Origin: Atopobium sp. oral taxon 199 str. F0494
GTDB taxonomy: Bacteria; Actinomycetota; Coriobacteriia; Coriobacteriales; Atopobiaceae
DNA: 64,000 bases
Reading direction: 5' to 3'
Assembly (NCBI RefSeq): GCF_000411555.1
Contig: NZ_KE150486.1
Span: 930,001-994,000 of the forward strand
Shown: piece after piece, positions 53,698 through 62,294 of the stretch
Layout: each line of letters starts with the position of its first letter
How positions within the stretch are numbered: the stretch's first letter is position 1
Made by a program: the position numbers and the translations under genes
Notes under the pieces: generated by a model
Seen by the model: the letters and a program-made list of their open reading frames with translations, nothing else
Databases searched by the model: none
Told to the model about the DNA's origin: nothing

Positions 53698-54789
53698 ATG
53701 CTTACGCTTACAGAACGAGAGCAGCAGATTTTTAACTGGCTCAAAGAGCAGCCTTCTATTACACAAAAGGAAATTGCGGAACGCGCGGGCATTTCACGAT
53801 CCTCAGTTTCTGTACATATTAGTAATCTTACCAGCAAGGGAGCAGTCCTCGGACGTCGCTACATTCTCAGCGAGACGCCTTATGTCGTAGTCATTGGCGG
53901 CGCCAACATAGACATTGCCGGCGTTCCCGATGAAAAGCTCGTCCCCGCAGACTCCAACCCCGGCACTGTCAGCCTGTCTCCCGGCGGAGTCGGACGCAAT
54001 ATTGCACACAATCTCGCTCTTCTCGGCTCTGAAGTTCGCCTGCTCACCGCATTTGGTCAGGACACAAACGCCCAGGAGCTCAAAGATTCCTGCTGTGCCG
54101 CCAATGTCAACCTTGATCCCTCGATAATCGTTCCCGACGAGCCAACTCCCACCTATCTCTTCATCATGAATGAGCACGGCGAGATGCAGCTGGCCATTTC
54201 AAACATGGACATTTACCAGCACTTGACCCCCGAGCGCATGGAAGAGCGCATGGATATCATCGATCATGCCGCGGCAGTAGTTGTTGACACTAACCTTCCC
54301 GACAAGACCCTTCGCTATCTTGCCGAAAGTCTCCACGCACCCATTTTCTGCGACCCTGTTTCGACTAAGAAGGCTCTCAAGGTTCGTCATCTCCTCGGTC
54401 GTTTCCACACGCTCAAGCCCAACCGGCTCGAAGCGGAAGTTCTTTCTGGCATCACTATCCACGACGATGCTTCGCTTGAAGCCGCTGCAAAAGAACTCTT
54501 AGATACTGGACTTGAACGCATCTTCATTTCTCTTGGCACCGATGGCCTTTACTGCGCTGAGCGGGGTGGCGAAGCCTGCAAGCTGCCAATGATAGAAGCG
54601 CATACCGCCAGCATGACTGGCGCCGGAGATGCTATGCTCGCAGCAATCACCTGGGCTTATACGCAAAACATGGATCTTGTACAATCCGGACGCGCGGGCT
54701 TGGCTGCTTCCGCCATCGCCTCCGAGAGCTTCTCCACTATCAACCCCAACCTTACGCTGCGCAACGTGATGGATCGAGCAAACCTCTAA
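53698..54789 (+). CDS. psuK: Pseudouridine kinase with N-terminal winged helix
   Basis: 363 residues. An N-terminal winged-helix domain (TEREQQIFNWLKEQPSITQK, ERAGISRSSVSVHISNL) is joined to a PfkB kinase: VIGGANIDIAGVPDEKL, SPGGVGRNIAHNLALLGSEV and catalytic SMTGAGDAMLAAITWAY. Pairing with psuG identifies the substrate as pseudouridine, phosphorylated to pseudouridine-5'-P. The fused DNA-binding domain suggests the enzyme also regulates its own operon, as in other HTH-PfkB fusions. Weak ribosome site (GTAGAG). Divergent from deoB. Confidence 0.92.
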   Translation: MLTLTEREQQIFNWLKEQPSITQKEIAERAGISRSSVSVHISNLTSKGAVLGRRYILSETPYVVVIGGANIDIAGVPDEKLVPADSNPGTVSLSPGGVGRNIAHNLALLGSEVRLLTAFGQDTNAQELKDSCCAANVNLDPSIIVPDEPTPTYLFIMNEHGEMQLAISNMDIYQHLTPERMEERMDIIDHAAAVVVDTNLPDKTLRYLAESLHAPIFCDPVSTKKALKVRHLLGRFHTLKPNRLEAEVLSGITIHDDASLEAAAKELLDTGLERIFISLGTDGLYCAERGGEACKLPMIEAHTASMTGAGDAMLAAITWAYTQNMDLVQSGRAGLAASAIASESFSTINPNLTLRNVMDRANL

Positions 54790-54892
54790 ACGCCCCGTAA
54801 AATCTCTAAGCGCTCCGTAAGACCTGTAAGCACCTTGTAAGAAACTGCAAAAGAAGCAACGATTACGCTCAAGAATTACGTAAGGAACTTGT

Positions 54893-55822
54893 ATGTCTCA
54901 ACTGAATGACTTTCTTGATATCTCACCTGAGGTAGCTGACGCGCTTGCGGCGCAGAAACCCGTTGTCGCGCTTGAGTCAACTATCATCTCCCACGGGATG
55001 CCGTATCCGCAAAACGTCGAGACCGCCCTCAAGGTCGAGCAAATCATTCGCGACAACGGCGCCATTCCGGCCACCATTGCCATTATCAACGGCCGTCTGC
55101 GCGCCGGCCTTTCTCCCGACGAGATTGACTATCTCGGTAAAAAGGGAAGAGAGGTCGCCAAGGTAAGCCGTCGCGATTTGCCAGTTATCGTTGCCGAGAA
55201 GGGCGACGGCGCCACCACCGTTACCACCACCATGATCATTGCTCATATGGCTGGCATCGAGGTTTTCGCAACCGGCGGGCTGGGCGGCGTTCATCGTGGC
55301 GCTGAAACAACCATGGACATCTCCGCTGACCTTGAGGAGCTCGCACAAACGCCCGTCATGGTCATCTGCGCAGGCGCAAAGTCTATCCTTGATCTTGGAC
55401 TAACGCTTGAGTACCTGGAGACCAAGGGTGTTCCCGTTCTTGGCTATCAAACCGATGAGCTCCCTGCGTTCTATACGCGCAAGAGTGGATTTGGGGTCGA
55501 CCGTCGTGTTGATTCACCAGAAGAGCTTGCTCGAATTTTCCACGTCAAGCGTGAACTGGGCCTTAAGGGCGGCATGCTTGTTGGAAATCCCATTCCCGAG
55601 GAGTATTCAATGGACAAGGCAGTCATTGACGCTGCCATTGAACAGGCCTTGGCCGAAGCGGCCCAACAGGGCATCCACGGCAAAGAGACGACGCCGTTCT
55701 TGCTTGCCAAAGTTTCTGAAATTACCGGCGGAGATTCGCTTGAGGCCAATATCCAGCTGGTCTTTAACAACGTTGCCCTAGGCGCAAAGACTGCCGCTCA
55801 GCTTTGTAAACTTAAGGGCTAG
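54893..55822 (+). CDS. psuG: Pseudouridine-5'-phosphate glycosidase
   Basis: 309 residues. PsuG family blocks: VALESTIISHGMPYPQN near the N-terminus, INGRLRAGLSPDEIDYLGKK, FATGGLGGVHRGAETTMDIS, TPVMVICAGAKSILDLGLTL (catalytic Lys) and GGMLVGNPIPEEYSMD. It splits pseudouridine-5'-P into uracil and ribose-5-P, which enters the transketolase/transaldolase pathway. 100 bases after psuK; the spacer has three CGTAAG-type repeats. AAGGAA upstream of ATG 54893. Confidence 0.95.
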   Translation: MSQLNDFLDISPEVADALAAQKPVVALESTIISHGMPYPQNVETALKVEQIIRDNGAIPATIAIINGRLRAGLSPDEIDYLGKKGREVAKVSRRDLPVIVAEKGDGATTVTTTMIIAHMAGIEVFATGGLGGVHRGAETTMDISADLEELAQTPVMVICAGAKSILDLGLTLEYLETKGVPVLGYQTDELPAFYTRKSGFGVDRRVDSPEELARIFHVKRELGLKGGMLVGNPIPEEYSMDKAVIDAAIEQALAEAAQQGIHGKETTPFLLAKVSEITGGDSLEANIQLVFNNVALGAKTAAQLCKLKG

Positions 55823-55840
55823 TTTCATTGTTCATTGGAC

Positions 55841-55903
55841 GGGTGTTGGGTGTCCGTTGGCGGGGTGTTGGGTGTTGGTTGGGTGTTGGTTGGTTGTCCG
55901 TTG
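55841..55903. repeat. G/T-rich degenerate tandem repeat
   Basis: Repeated GGGTGTTGG and GTCCGTTG words directly after psuG; strongly strand-asymmetric in G and T. No coding potential recognised. Confidence 0.65.
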
Positions 55904-55927
55904 ACCGACCCACCGCCAGCCGGCTCA

Positions 55928-56050
55928 TTCCAAAAAAGTGCATGAGTTGTGATATGAAAACTCCTAAAAAAGGCATCAGTTGTGATAAATCCCCTAAAAA
56001 TGCCATGAGTTGTGAAGTATTTTTATCACAACTGTGGCACTTTTTTGGAA
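55928..56050 (+). repeat. 123-bp dispersed element, copy 2 (MITE-like)
   Basis: Opposite orientation to 19648-19770 with four substitutions. Ends are perfect 14-base inverted repeats, TTCCAAAAAAGTGC and GCACTTTTTTGGAA. Internally AGTTGTGA occurs three times at about 30-base steps, then ATCACAACT in reverse. Encodes no transposase; translations of both copies share a peptide but two of three differing codons change the residue, so I treat it as DNA/RNA-level structure. Confidence 0.82.
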
Positions 56051-56054
56051 AAGG

Positions 56055-56081
56055 GCGAGAAGGGTTGCGTGGGCTTCTCGC
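56055..56081. repeat. GCGAGAAG inverted pair
   Basis: GCGAGAAG at 56055 and CTTCTCGC at 56074. More TTCTCGC and GCGATACGTTTCG-like words run on to 56160, making the tail a mosaic of short repeats. Confidence 0.6.
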
Positions 56082-56207
56082 AATATGCTTCGCGTATACT
56101 TCTCGCGATACGTTTCGCAGTACTTCCTACGGCAGTACGTTTCGTAGGACTTTCTCGCTTTTCAGACTGAAAAGATAGTGGCTCCCAAACAGATTATGCT
56201 CAAAACA

Positions 56208-56244
56208 AACTTTGGGGCAGATTGAAGAAATCCACCCCAAAGTT
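56208..56244 (-). terminator. Intrinsic terminator of deoC
   Basis: AACTTTGGGG pairs exactly with CCCCAAAGTT; on the minus strand TGTTTTGAGC follows. Between it and the deoC stop (56250-56350) is a low-complexity CTGTGGCCTGTGACC-like stretch. Confidence 0.8.
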
Positions 56245-56355
56245 AAATCTATCTGCAGTTCGTGGCCGGTAAGTCTATGCCTGCGGCTCGTGGCCTGTGA
56301 CCTGTGGTCTGTGACACGTAGTCTGCAGCCTGTAAACTACAAGCCGTGGGCCGCC

Positions 56356-56997
56356 TTACTCGCTGACGATTGCGATACCGCTTGAAACGCCCAGGCGATC
56401 GGCCCCTGCCTCAACCATCGCAAGCGCCTCGTCTTTGGTGTGAATGCCTCCAGCAGCTTTAACGTGGCACTTGTCGCCCACGGTTTTGCGCATAAGCTCA
56501 ACGTCGTGAACGGTCGCACCGCCCGTGCTAAAGCCCGTGCTGGTTTTGACAAACGCCGCGCCTGCCTTAAGGCAATCCTCACAAGCGCGAACGATTTGCT
56601 CGTCGTTCAAAAGGCAGCACTCAAGAATGACCTTAACGGGAACGGTGCCTGCAGCTTCAACAACGGCCTTTATATCAGCAATAACATAGTCGTCATCGCC
56701 GGCAACGAGGTGTCCGCCATTGATGACCATGTCGATCTCGGTTGTTCCGTCTGCAACAGCCTGTTTTGCCTCCGCGACCTTTGCTTCTGTCGAGCATGCC
56801 CCCAGAGGAAACCCAATGCAGGTAGTAATTCCCACGCTGGAACCCTCGAGCTCCTTGTGAGCAAGCGTAGTCCAGCAGCTGTTAATAGCCACAGTCTTGA
56901 AGTGGTACTCCCGAGCTTCCGCGCACAACTTCTTGATGTCCTCGGCTGTCGCGTTCTGCTTCAGATTTGTGTGATCGATAAGGCCGTTAAGCTCCAT
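56356..56997 (-). CDS. deoC: Deoxyribose-phosphate aldolase
   Basis: 213 residues from ATG 56997 (AGGAGG upstream; longer frame to 57045 rejected). TIM-barrel aldolase with Schiff-base Lys in AAFVKTSTGFS, proton-relay Asp/Lys in TEIDMVINGG and VKVILECCLL, and VKAAGGIHTKDEAL. It cleaves deoxyribose-5-P into glyceraldehyde-3-P and acetaldehyde. The alcohol dehydrogenase gene upstream on the same strand could reduce the acetaldehyde. Completes the deoxynucleoside route with DeoD/Pdp and DeoB. Confidence 0.95.
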   Translation of the reverse strand: MELNGLIDHTNLKQNATAEDIKKLCAEAREYHFKTVAINSCWTTLAHKELEGSSVGITTCIGFPLGACSTEAKVAEAKQAVADGTTEIDMVINGGHLVAGDDDYVIADIKAVVEAAGTVPVKVILECCLLNDEQIVRACEDCLKAGAAFVKTSTGFSTGGATVHDVELMRKTVGDKCHVKAAGGIHTKDEALAMVEAGADRLGVSSGIAIVSE

Positions 56998-57253
56998 GTT
57001 TCCTCCTGCTTGTGGGACTTGGTTCTTCCAACGTACAACGTACATGCAATATGCAATACCTTACTAGTTTAGTTCCACTCATAAAAACGTTCATTCTTTC
57101 TTCGGCAAACGAGCACGAGGTGGCGGTAAACAGCAGTAAACAGCCTCAAGCAACTCCAAACAACTCGCGACAAGAGAAAACCCGGCGCCGAAACGACGTC
57201 GGGCTCACACTTACATGACGCGTTATGCGCGAAATACGCTCTTTGAAGCAATC

Positions 57254-58468
57254 TTAGAACTCAACAGGGAGGTCATAGTAGACGCACTTGAGCAGCTGCT
57301 CCATCTCTTCCTGCGTAGGCTTACGCGGGTTGGAAAGGGTGCAAGCATCCTCGATAGCAAGGCGTGCAACCTCGGGAGCCTTCTCGAAGAACTCCTTCTC
57401 ATCAATGATAGAGGTATCAGACTTAGTGCCGCCCTCGCCGTAATTCTTAATGCCCTGTGGAACGTCCAAAGAATCGTTGATGTCGCGGATCTTCTGGACC
57501 AACGCAGCTACGAGCTCGTCCTCAGTCTCGCCCTCAAGATGCAAAATCTCCTTGGCAATGTAAGCATAACGAGTCTTAGCGCGGGCATCGCGAGCATTGA
57601 ACTGGATAACCTTGCCAAGATACATGGCATTGGCGCAACCGTGGATGATGTGTCCACCGGAGAACGCTGCGCCAGTTTTGTGAGCCATGGAGTGAACGAT
57701 GCCCAAAAGGCCTGAGGAGAATGCAATGCCGGCGATACACTGTGCTTCATGCATGTGCTGACGTGCTTCTTTGTCGCCCTTGTAGGATTGAGGCAGCCAC
57801 TCGACAATCTCGCGAATGGCGTGCAGAGCGTCTGCATCGGTAAACATAGAAGCTGCAGTGGAGACATATGCCTCAATTGCGTGGGTCAGTGCGTCCATAC
57901 CGGTATGAGCAACAAGCTTCACGGGCATGCCATAGGTAAGCTCGGGGTCAACAATGGCGACGTCAGGGGTAATCTGGAAGTCAGCAATTGGGTACTTAAC
58001 GCCCTTCTGATAGTCGGTAATAATCGAGAAGGCCGTGACCTCGGTTGCGGTGCCGGAAGTAGAGGAAATTGCGCAGAAGTGAGCCTTGGTGCGGAGCTCG
58101 GGAAGGCCAAAGACCTTGCACATATCCTCAAAGGTTGTCTCAGGATACTCATACTTGATCCACATTGCCTTCGCGGCATCGATTGGCGAGCCACCGCCGA
58201 TGGCAATAATCCAGTCAGGCTGGAACTCAGACATCTGAGCAGCGCCCTTCATAACCGTCTCAACGGACGGGTCAGACTCGACGCCCTCAATGTGAGCAAC
58301 CTCAAAGCCTGCGGACTTCAGGTCGTTCTCGACGTCACCCAGGAAGCCGCCACGACGCATCGAGCTGCCACCGGAGACGATAATTGCCCTCTTGCCTGCA
58401 AGGTTCTTGACCTCGTGGCGCGCGCCCTCACCAAAGTACAGGTCGCGCGGGTTCGTAAAACGTCCCAT
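57254..58468 (-). CDS. Iron-containing alcohol dehydrogenase
   Basis: 404 residues from ATG 58468 (GAGGGG upstream; MGRFTNPRDLYFGEGARHEV). NAD(P)-binding GGGSPIDAAKAMWI, nucleotide loop SSTSGTATEVTAF, and iron ligands in VAHTGMDALTHAIEAYVS (Asp, His) and GIVHSMAHKTGAAF then HIIHGCANA (His, His). Group III iron-dependent dehydrogenase, ethanol/butanol or lactaldehyde type. A NADH-consuming reduction of acetaldehyde from DeoC is a reasonable guess. Monocistronic; the upstream region contains CACTAGTG, a short palindrome. Confidence 0.93.
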   Translation of the reverse strand: MGRFTNPRDLYFGEGARHEVKNLAGKRAIIVSGGSSMRRGGFLGDVENDLKSAGFEVAHIEGVESDPSVETVMKGAAQMSEFQPDWIIAIGGGSPIDAAKAMWIKYEYPETTFEDMCKVFGLPELRTKAHFCAISSTSGTATEVTAFSIITDYQKGVKYPIADFQITPDVAIVDPELTYGMPVKLVAHTGMDALTHAIEAYVSTAASMFTDADALHAIREIVEWLPQSYKGDKEARQHMHEAQCIAGIAFSSGLLGIVHSMAHKTGAAFSGGHIIHGCANAMYLGKVIQFNARDARAKTRYAYIAKEILHLEGETEDELVAALVQKIRDINDSLDVPQGIKNYGEGGTKSDTSIIDEKEFFEKAPEVARLAIEDACTLSNPRKPTQEEMEQLLKCVYYDLPVEF

Positions 58469-58694
58469 ATCATTTCCCCTCTCTATTTTTCCACCATACA
58501 TGGTGGGTACAACGAGGACCCACTTCCCCGTCTTGCGTCATTTGACACTAGTGTGTAATCTAGCACATTTTGCGCCAGATGTTAACGTTACTATATCGAC
58601 AATACGGGCTGTTTTCACTTTTACGGTTATCAAATTATTTATCGGCACACTTGTACCAGCACATTCTCTGAGTAAGACTACAGCAAGGGCGCGG

Positions 58695-58746
58695 CGAGAA
58701 TGTAGCGAGAGCCTAGAGATACCGTGACACGACGAGAATGTAGCGA
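58695..58746. repeat. Direct repeats CGAGAATGTAGCGA
   Basis: Two exact 14-base copies at 58695-58708 and 58733-58746, 38 bases apart, in the spacer between the divergent alcohol dehydrogenase and helical-repeat genes; a third GGCGAGAA follows at 58753. Confidence 0.7.
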
Positions 58747-58860
58747 TAACGTGGCGAGAAAAACGCGCTGTATGACATGTTCTTCTATTCCCTGAACTAC
58801 GAGTGGTCTACCATAGAGATACGACCAGAGAGACAGAGAGTCTCATTCGGAGGAGAACGC

Positions 58861-59919
58861 GTGGCATTTGATCCAAAAAAGGAAGACTTTGATCGCCTTT
58901 TTGTCCAACACTTGATTGACATGGGCGCTGCCGAGCCTCCTGAGCCGCATGCCTTTGAAGTCTTTATCGAGCGTTTTTCAAACCACGCCGACACGCTGCT
59001 TGACTCTGATGAAAACCGCGCCTTCCACCTTATGTCGCAGGCCGTTGAAAAAATCGACTACCTACTCCCGGGCGCCGACATCTCCGAAGGAGAAAGGCTC
59101 ATCCAAGATGGAAAACGCCTTTTGAAAGACGCTTGTTCTCTTGACCCAAACTGCTTTGACGCCCTCCGTATCCAGCAATCCATGAGCTGCAACATGCTGG
59201 AGGAAAGCTATTCGTATCTTGCAGAACTTGAGGAGGAAGTTTCACGGGTTTGCGCAGAGAAAGCTACCGCAGCCTCACAAAACGCCCCCAAAGAGTTCGA
59301 GGAAGCCGTCACTGAACTCGCCATGCGACCCTATCATCGCTGGCTTGCAGCGCTTGCCTCCCGAGCGCTCATTGCCGGACGTAATAAGGCGGCCATTGCA
59401 TACGGACAGAAGCTCTTCTCGCTTGATCCCTATGATTTTGGAAACGTTCGCTTCACGCTTGCGCTGGCCTACGCAAAACTGGAGGACCAGCATGGACTCG
59501 TAAAGCTCCAAAACCAATACATAACCGTCAAGCCGGCGCGTCCTTCTGATGATGCCTGGATGACGCTTTCCCGGATGGCCCTCGCCTTTAAGGAAAATGA
59601 TCTCGCTTCCGCTTCTGCCCTTGTATCCAAGCTGCTCGAACGGTATGCCACAGGTGCGCTTACCCTCTTTGTCCAGCGGAATATCCCCGAAGGCGAGTAT
59701 GCGCGTCTTAACGTTGAACCTTACTCGGAAGACGAACTTATCCTCGCGGTTTCCGAAGCGGCCGTGCTGCTTCAGGAAGGCAACGATTTCACCGGTCGCG
59801 GCGTTTTTGGCCACTGGCTTGGCACCGAGATTCAAAAGCGCTACCCCGATTTCACCGATGATTTCGAAGAAGAGCTGCTGCACTTTATACATCAGGACCT
59901 TGAGGACAACCTGTCATGA
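58861..59919 (+). CDS. Helical-repeat (TPR-like) protein of unknown function, paralogue A
   Basis: 352 residues from GTG 58861, six bases after GGAGGA; the frame runs further upstream to 58777 without a ribosome site. It is entirely alpha-helical, with TPR-like pairs (RLLKDACSLDPNCFDALRIQ; SRALIAGRNKAAIAYGQKLF then SLDPYDFGNVRFTLALAYAK). The central block LDPYDFGNVRFTLALAYAKLED aligns with the neighbouring gene's SPSDQVGARLTLALVYARLE, showing both arose by duplication. No signal peptide or membrane helix. It overlaps the next gene by four bases (ATGA). Function unknown; a protein-protein scaffold is likely. Confidence 0.8.
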   Translation: MAFDPKKEDFDRLFVQHLIDMGAAEPPEPHAFEVFIERFSNHADTLLDSDENRAFHLMSQAVEKIDYLLPGADISEGERLIQDGKRLLKDACSLDPNCFDALRIQQSMSCNMLEESYSYLAELEEEVSRVCAEKATAASQNAPKEFEEAVTELAMRPYHRWLAALASRALIAGRNKAAIAYGQKLFSLDPYDFGNVRFTLALAYAKLEDQHGLVKLQNQYITVKPARPSDDAWMTLSRMALAFKENDLASASALVSKLLERYATGALTLFVQRNIPEGEYARLNVEPYSEDELILAVSEAAVLLQEGNDFTGRGVFGHWLGTEIQKRYPDFTDDFEEELLHFIHQDLEDNLS

Positions 59920-60920
59920 ACCGCACTGAAACAAGTCTTACTGAAGAATTGATCCAGCGCTGCGCTCTCAAGCGGAACGCCTCCATAGGTCCTCTGTCTG
60001 ACGCCGCTTATCGTGAACTTTTGTTGGCAGTACGTTCCGATCCCAAAACATACGCTGAAGAAACGGGAGAACTCTCCTTCTATTACCTCGCTCAAGCGGT
60101 GCAGCTGTATGTTGACGCGCAAAACAATGACGAAGCATACAACGATGAAGAGTTCATGGCCACCCGCACCGAGCGCATCAAAAAACTCTGGGACTCCTTG
60201 GCAAGCATTCGCGAGAAGTACGGCGAAACCGCGGATCTCCTTCGGATTAAAGCCCTCCTTGATGGGTCCGACCATGAACATACGCTCCAGACCCTGCTGC
60301 ATCTTCAGCAAGGCGCCCGAGAAGAAATCCGTGCCACCGACTTGCTGTCACGACCGGATACCTCGGATATGTGGGGCAATGTTTTTGCACGCCCCTATCT
60401 CAGACTGCACGCCGCCATTGCACGAGAGTATCTTGACACTGCTCGCTTCAGGCTCTCGCAAGCAACCTGTGAACAACTTCTCAAAGACTCCCCTTCCGAC
60501 CAGGTCGGAGCTCGGCTTACCTTAGCGCTTGTCTATGCTCGCCTTGAAGATGAGGATGCACTTAACAGACTTGACAAAACATACAATCCTCACAGCAACG
60601 CATGGTCTGAGCTCGCGCGCGCCATTTTGCTCTTCAAGCTTTCACGTCTCAGCTCTGCGCGCAGAGCCCTCAAGAGTTACCAGATGAATACCGAAGGCGG
60701 CGCCTTCGCCCTCCTCCATCCTACTTTCGTTGATGTGTATATTCCCGACAGGCCGAAGGCAGCAGCAGGGAGCTTTGAAGAGGCCCTTCTCGCCATTCAC
60801 GAAGCGGAGCCGATTATCGTCGACTCTCCCGATTTTGTGGGGTGGGCAGAGCAAATTCCCGACTTCTCGGCAGCTTCAGATAGCTACGCTGAAGCAAATG
60901 GATTTGATTTGAACGAATAA
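59916..60920 (+). CDS. Helical-repeat (TPR-like) protein of unknown function, paralogue B
   Basis: 334 residues, start ATG 59916 overlapping the stop of paralogue A (ATGA coupling). Same fold and order of blocks: a helical N-terminus (ELLLAVRSDPKTYAEETGEL), RLSQATCEQLLKDSPSDQVG, then LVYARLEDEDALNRLDKTY and an acidic C-terminus. Coupled translation suggests that A and B form a heteromer. I recognise no named family. Confidence 0.8.
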   Translation: MNRTETSLTEELIQRCALKRNASIGPLSDAAYRELLLAVRSDPKTYAEETGELSFYYLAQAVQLYVDAQNNDEAYNDEEFMATRTERIKKLWDSLASIREKYGETADLLRIKALLDGSDHEHTLQTLLHLQQGAREEIRATDLLSRPDTSDMWGNVFARPYLRLHAAIAREYLDTARFRLSQATCEQLLKDSPSDQVGARLTLALVYARLEDEDALNRLDKTYNPHSNAWSELARAILLFKLSRLSSARRALKSYQMNTEGGAFALLHPTFVDVYIPDRPKAAAGSFEEALLAIHEAEPIIVDSPDFVGWAEQIPDFSAASDSYAEANGFDLNE

Positions 60921-60974
60921 ATAGCTAAAACCTCGACGTGACTTTGGCCAACGTTTGCTATACTCTTTCCTTGC

Positions 60975-61049
60975 GTCCCCATCGTCTAAAGGTTAGGACA
61001 TCGCCCTTTCAAGGCGGCAATGCGAGTTCGATTCTCGCTGGGGGCACCA
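60975..61049 (+). tRNA. tRNA-Glu (anticodon TTC)
   Basis: 75 nucleotides including encoded CCA. Acceptor GTCCCCA pairs with TGGGGGC; anticodon loop CTTTCAA gives TTC; T arm GCGAG-TTCGATT-CTCGC. Confidence 0.95.
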
Positions 61050-61059
61050 TATGACAGAA

Positions 61060-61100
61060 AAAGCCGCCGGGCTCACTATGCGCCCGACGGCTTTATTTTT
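61060..61100 (+). terminator. Terminator of tRNA-Glu
   Basis: AAAGCCG-C-CGGGC pairs with GCCCG-A-CGGCTTT (one mismatch), followed by ATTTTT. Confidence 0.88.
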
Positions 61101-61196
61101 AACAAAACTACAGTACTTGAATGCACAAGACAGCTACAAATAATTGACAATGTAAACCATATACATTACATTGTTTATTGAAAGGTGGTGGCATTT

Positions 61197-61469
61197 ATGG
61201 CAACTGTACCAACTCAAATTCGGATTGATGAAACCGTAAAAACCCAGGCAACTTTATTATTTAATGACTTGGGAATGGACATGTCTAGCGCAGTCAATAT
61301 TTTTCTTCGCCAATGTCTATTGCGCGGTGGTCTTCCCTTCGCGGTTGAAGATCCCAATTATAGTCAGAAGACCCTGAAAGCTATGGCAGAAGCTAAACGA
61401 ATTTCTCGTGATGAAGCGGTCACCTCTTATGACAATCTGACAGATTTGAAGAGAGCTTTGGAAGCTTAG
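61197..61469 (+). CDS. RelB/DinJ-family antitoxin (orphan)
   Basis: 90 residues from ATG 61197 (AGGTGG upstream). Ribbon-helix-helix start VPTQIRIDETVKTQATLLFN, then the conserved LGMDMSSAVNIFLRQCLLRG and a toxin-binding tail (KAMAEAKRISRDEAVTSYDN). It normally neutralises a YafQ/RelE RNase encoded immediately downstream; here only a stump of that gene remains. As an orphan it may be decaying or act on another toxin. Upstream, TACATT-rich DNA with ATATACATTACATT may be its own operator. Confidence 0.9.
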   Translation: MATVPTQIRIDETVKTQATLLFNDLGMDMSSAVNIFLRQCLLRGGLPFAVEDPNYSQKTLKAMAEAKRISRDEAVTSYDNLTDLKRALEA

Positions 61470-61471
61470 AT

Positions 61472-61544
61472 ATATCGGTCAAGTTCACTTCTGCTTTTAA
61501 AAAGAGCTATAAGCGACTCGCAAGCTCATCCCTGGATGAAAGTA
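61472..61544 (+). pseudogene. Remnant of a YafQ/RelE-type toxin
   Basis: Three bases after the antitoxin stop the frame reads ISVKFTSAFKKSYKRLASSS, matching the N-terminus of YafQ-like toxins (xKYTxxFKKDYKR), but without a start codon, and it runs into the transaldolase terminator after about 24 codons. The catalytic C-terminal part is missing. Confidence 0.65.
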
Positions 61545-61578
61545 ATAGCAGGCCCCAAGGAAGCCCAGGACCTGCTAT
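61545..61578 (-). terminator. Terminator of the transaldolase gene
   Basis: ATAGCAGG pairs with CCTGCTAT, with partial pairing inside; located 36 bases after the transaldolase stop. Confidence 0.65.
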
Positions 61579-61613
61579 ATCATGCCACTTGCCAATACTT
61601 CTCTCGTATTAGT

Positions 61614-62294
61614 CTACAGTGCCTTGACCTTCTCCCAATCCGCCTTAAAACTAGCGAGCCCCTTCTCAGTGAGCGGATGCTGCACGCACTTCTTAAGCGC
61701 GGCAAAGGGAACGGTTGCGATATCAGCACCAAGGCGAGCTGCCTGAGTTACATGATGGGGCGTACGAATAGAGGCGGAAATAATCTCAACCTGATCATCC
61801 ACATTCTTACCCGACCAGTCGTAATTTTGAATAACCTCAACCACGTCAGCAAGTTGTGCGACACCGTCTTCTCCGATGTCGTCAAAGCGACCAAGGAACG
61901 GCGACACATAGCGAGCTCCCGCGTTTGCGGCGAGAAGTGCCTGTGGAGCGGAAAAGATAAGCGTCATGTTTATGCGGACGCCCTCTGCCGCGAGGGTGTG
62001 AGTAGCGGCGAGCGCTTCAGGACAAATGGGAAGCTTTACCACAATGTTAGGCGCCAGAGAGGCCAGATGGCGACCTTCGGCAATCATGTCCTCCGCGGTT
62101 TCCGCTGTTGACTCAGCAGAAACGGGAAGGCCTTCGCAAAGTTTGGCAATTTTTACCATATGAGGTTCAAAATCTTCGAGCTTGCCCCCTGTTTTTGCAT
62201 AAAGTGTAGGGTTCGTAGTAACTCCTGCAAGGCATCCCCAGCTCTTCGCTTCGGCAATCTCGTCAAGATTGGCCGTATCGATAAAAAATTTCAT
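61614..62294 (-). CDS. tal: Transaldolase / fructose-6-phosphate aldolase-like
   Basis: 226 residues, the short transaldolase subfamily. MKFFIDTANLDEIAEAKSWG start, VTTNPTLYAKTG, Schiff-base Lys in IVVKLPICPEAL (about residue 86), INMTLIFSAPQALLAANAGA and YVSPFLGRFDDIGEDG. It transfers dihydroxyacetone between sugar phosphates in the non-oxidative pentose pathway. GGGAG lies six bases before ATG 62294. Together with the split transketolase next to it and phosphoketolase elsewhere in the window it links pentose and hexose phosphates. Confidence 0.94.
   Translation of the reverse strand: MKFFIDTANLDEIAEAKSWGCLAGVTTNPTLYAKTGGKLEDFEPHMVKIAKLCEGLPVSAESTAETAEDMIAEGRHLASLAPNIVVKLPICPEALAATHTLAAEGVRINMTLIFSAPQALLAANAGARYVSPFLGRFDDIGEDGVAQLADVVEVIQNYDWSGKNVDDQVEIISASIRTPHHVTQAARLGADIATVPFAALKKCVQHPLTEKGLASFKADWEKVKAL

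Noticed and set aside
58777-58860. Extended N-terminus of helical-repeat paralogue A
   Set aside because: No ribosome site before 58777, whereas GGAGGA precedes GTG 58861 at ideal distance.
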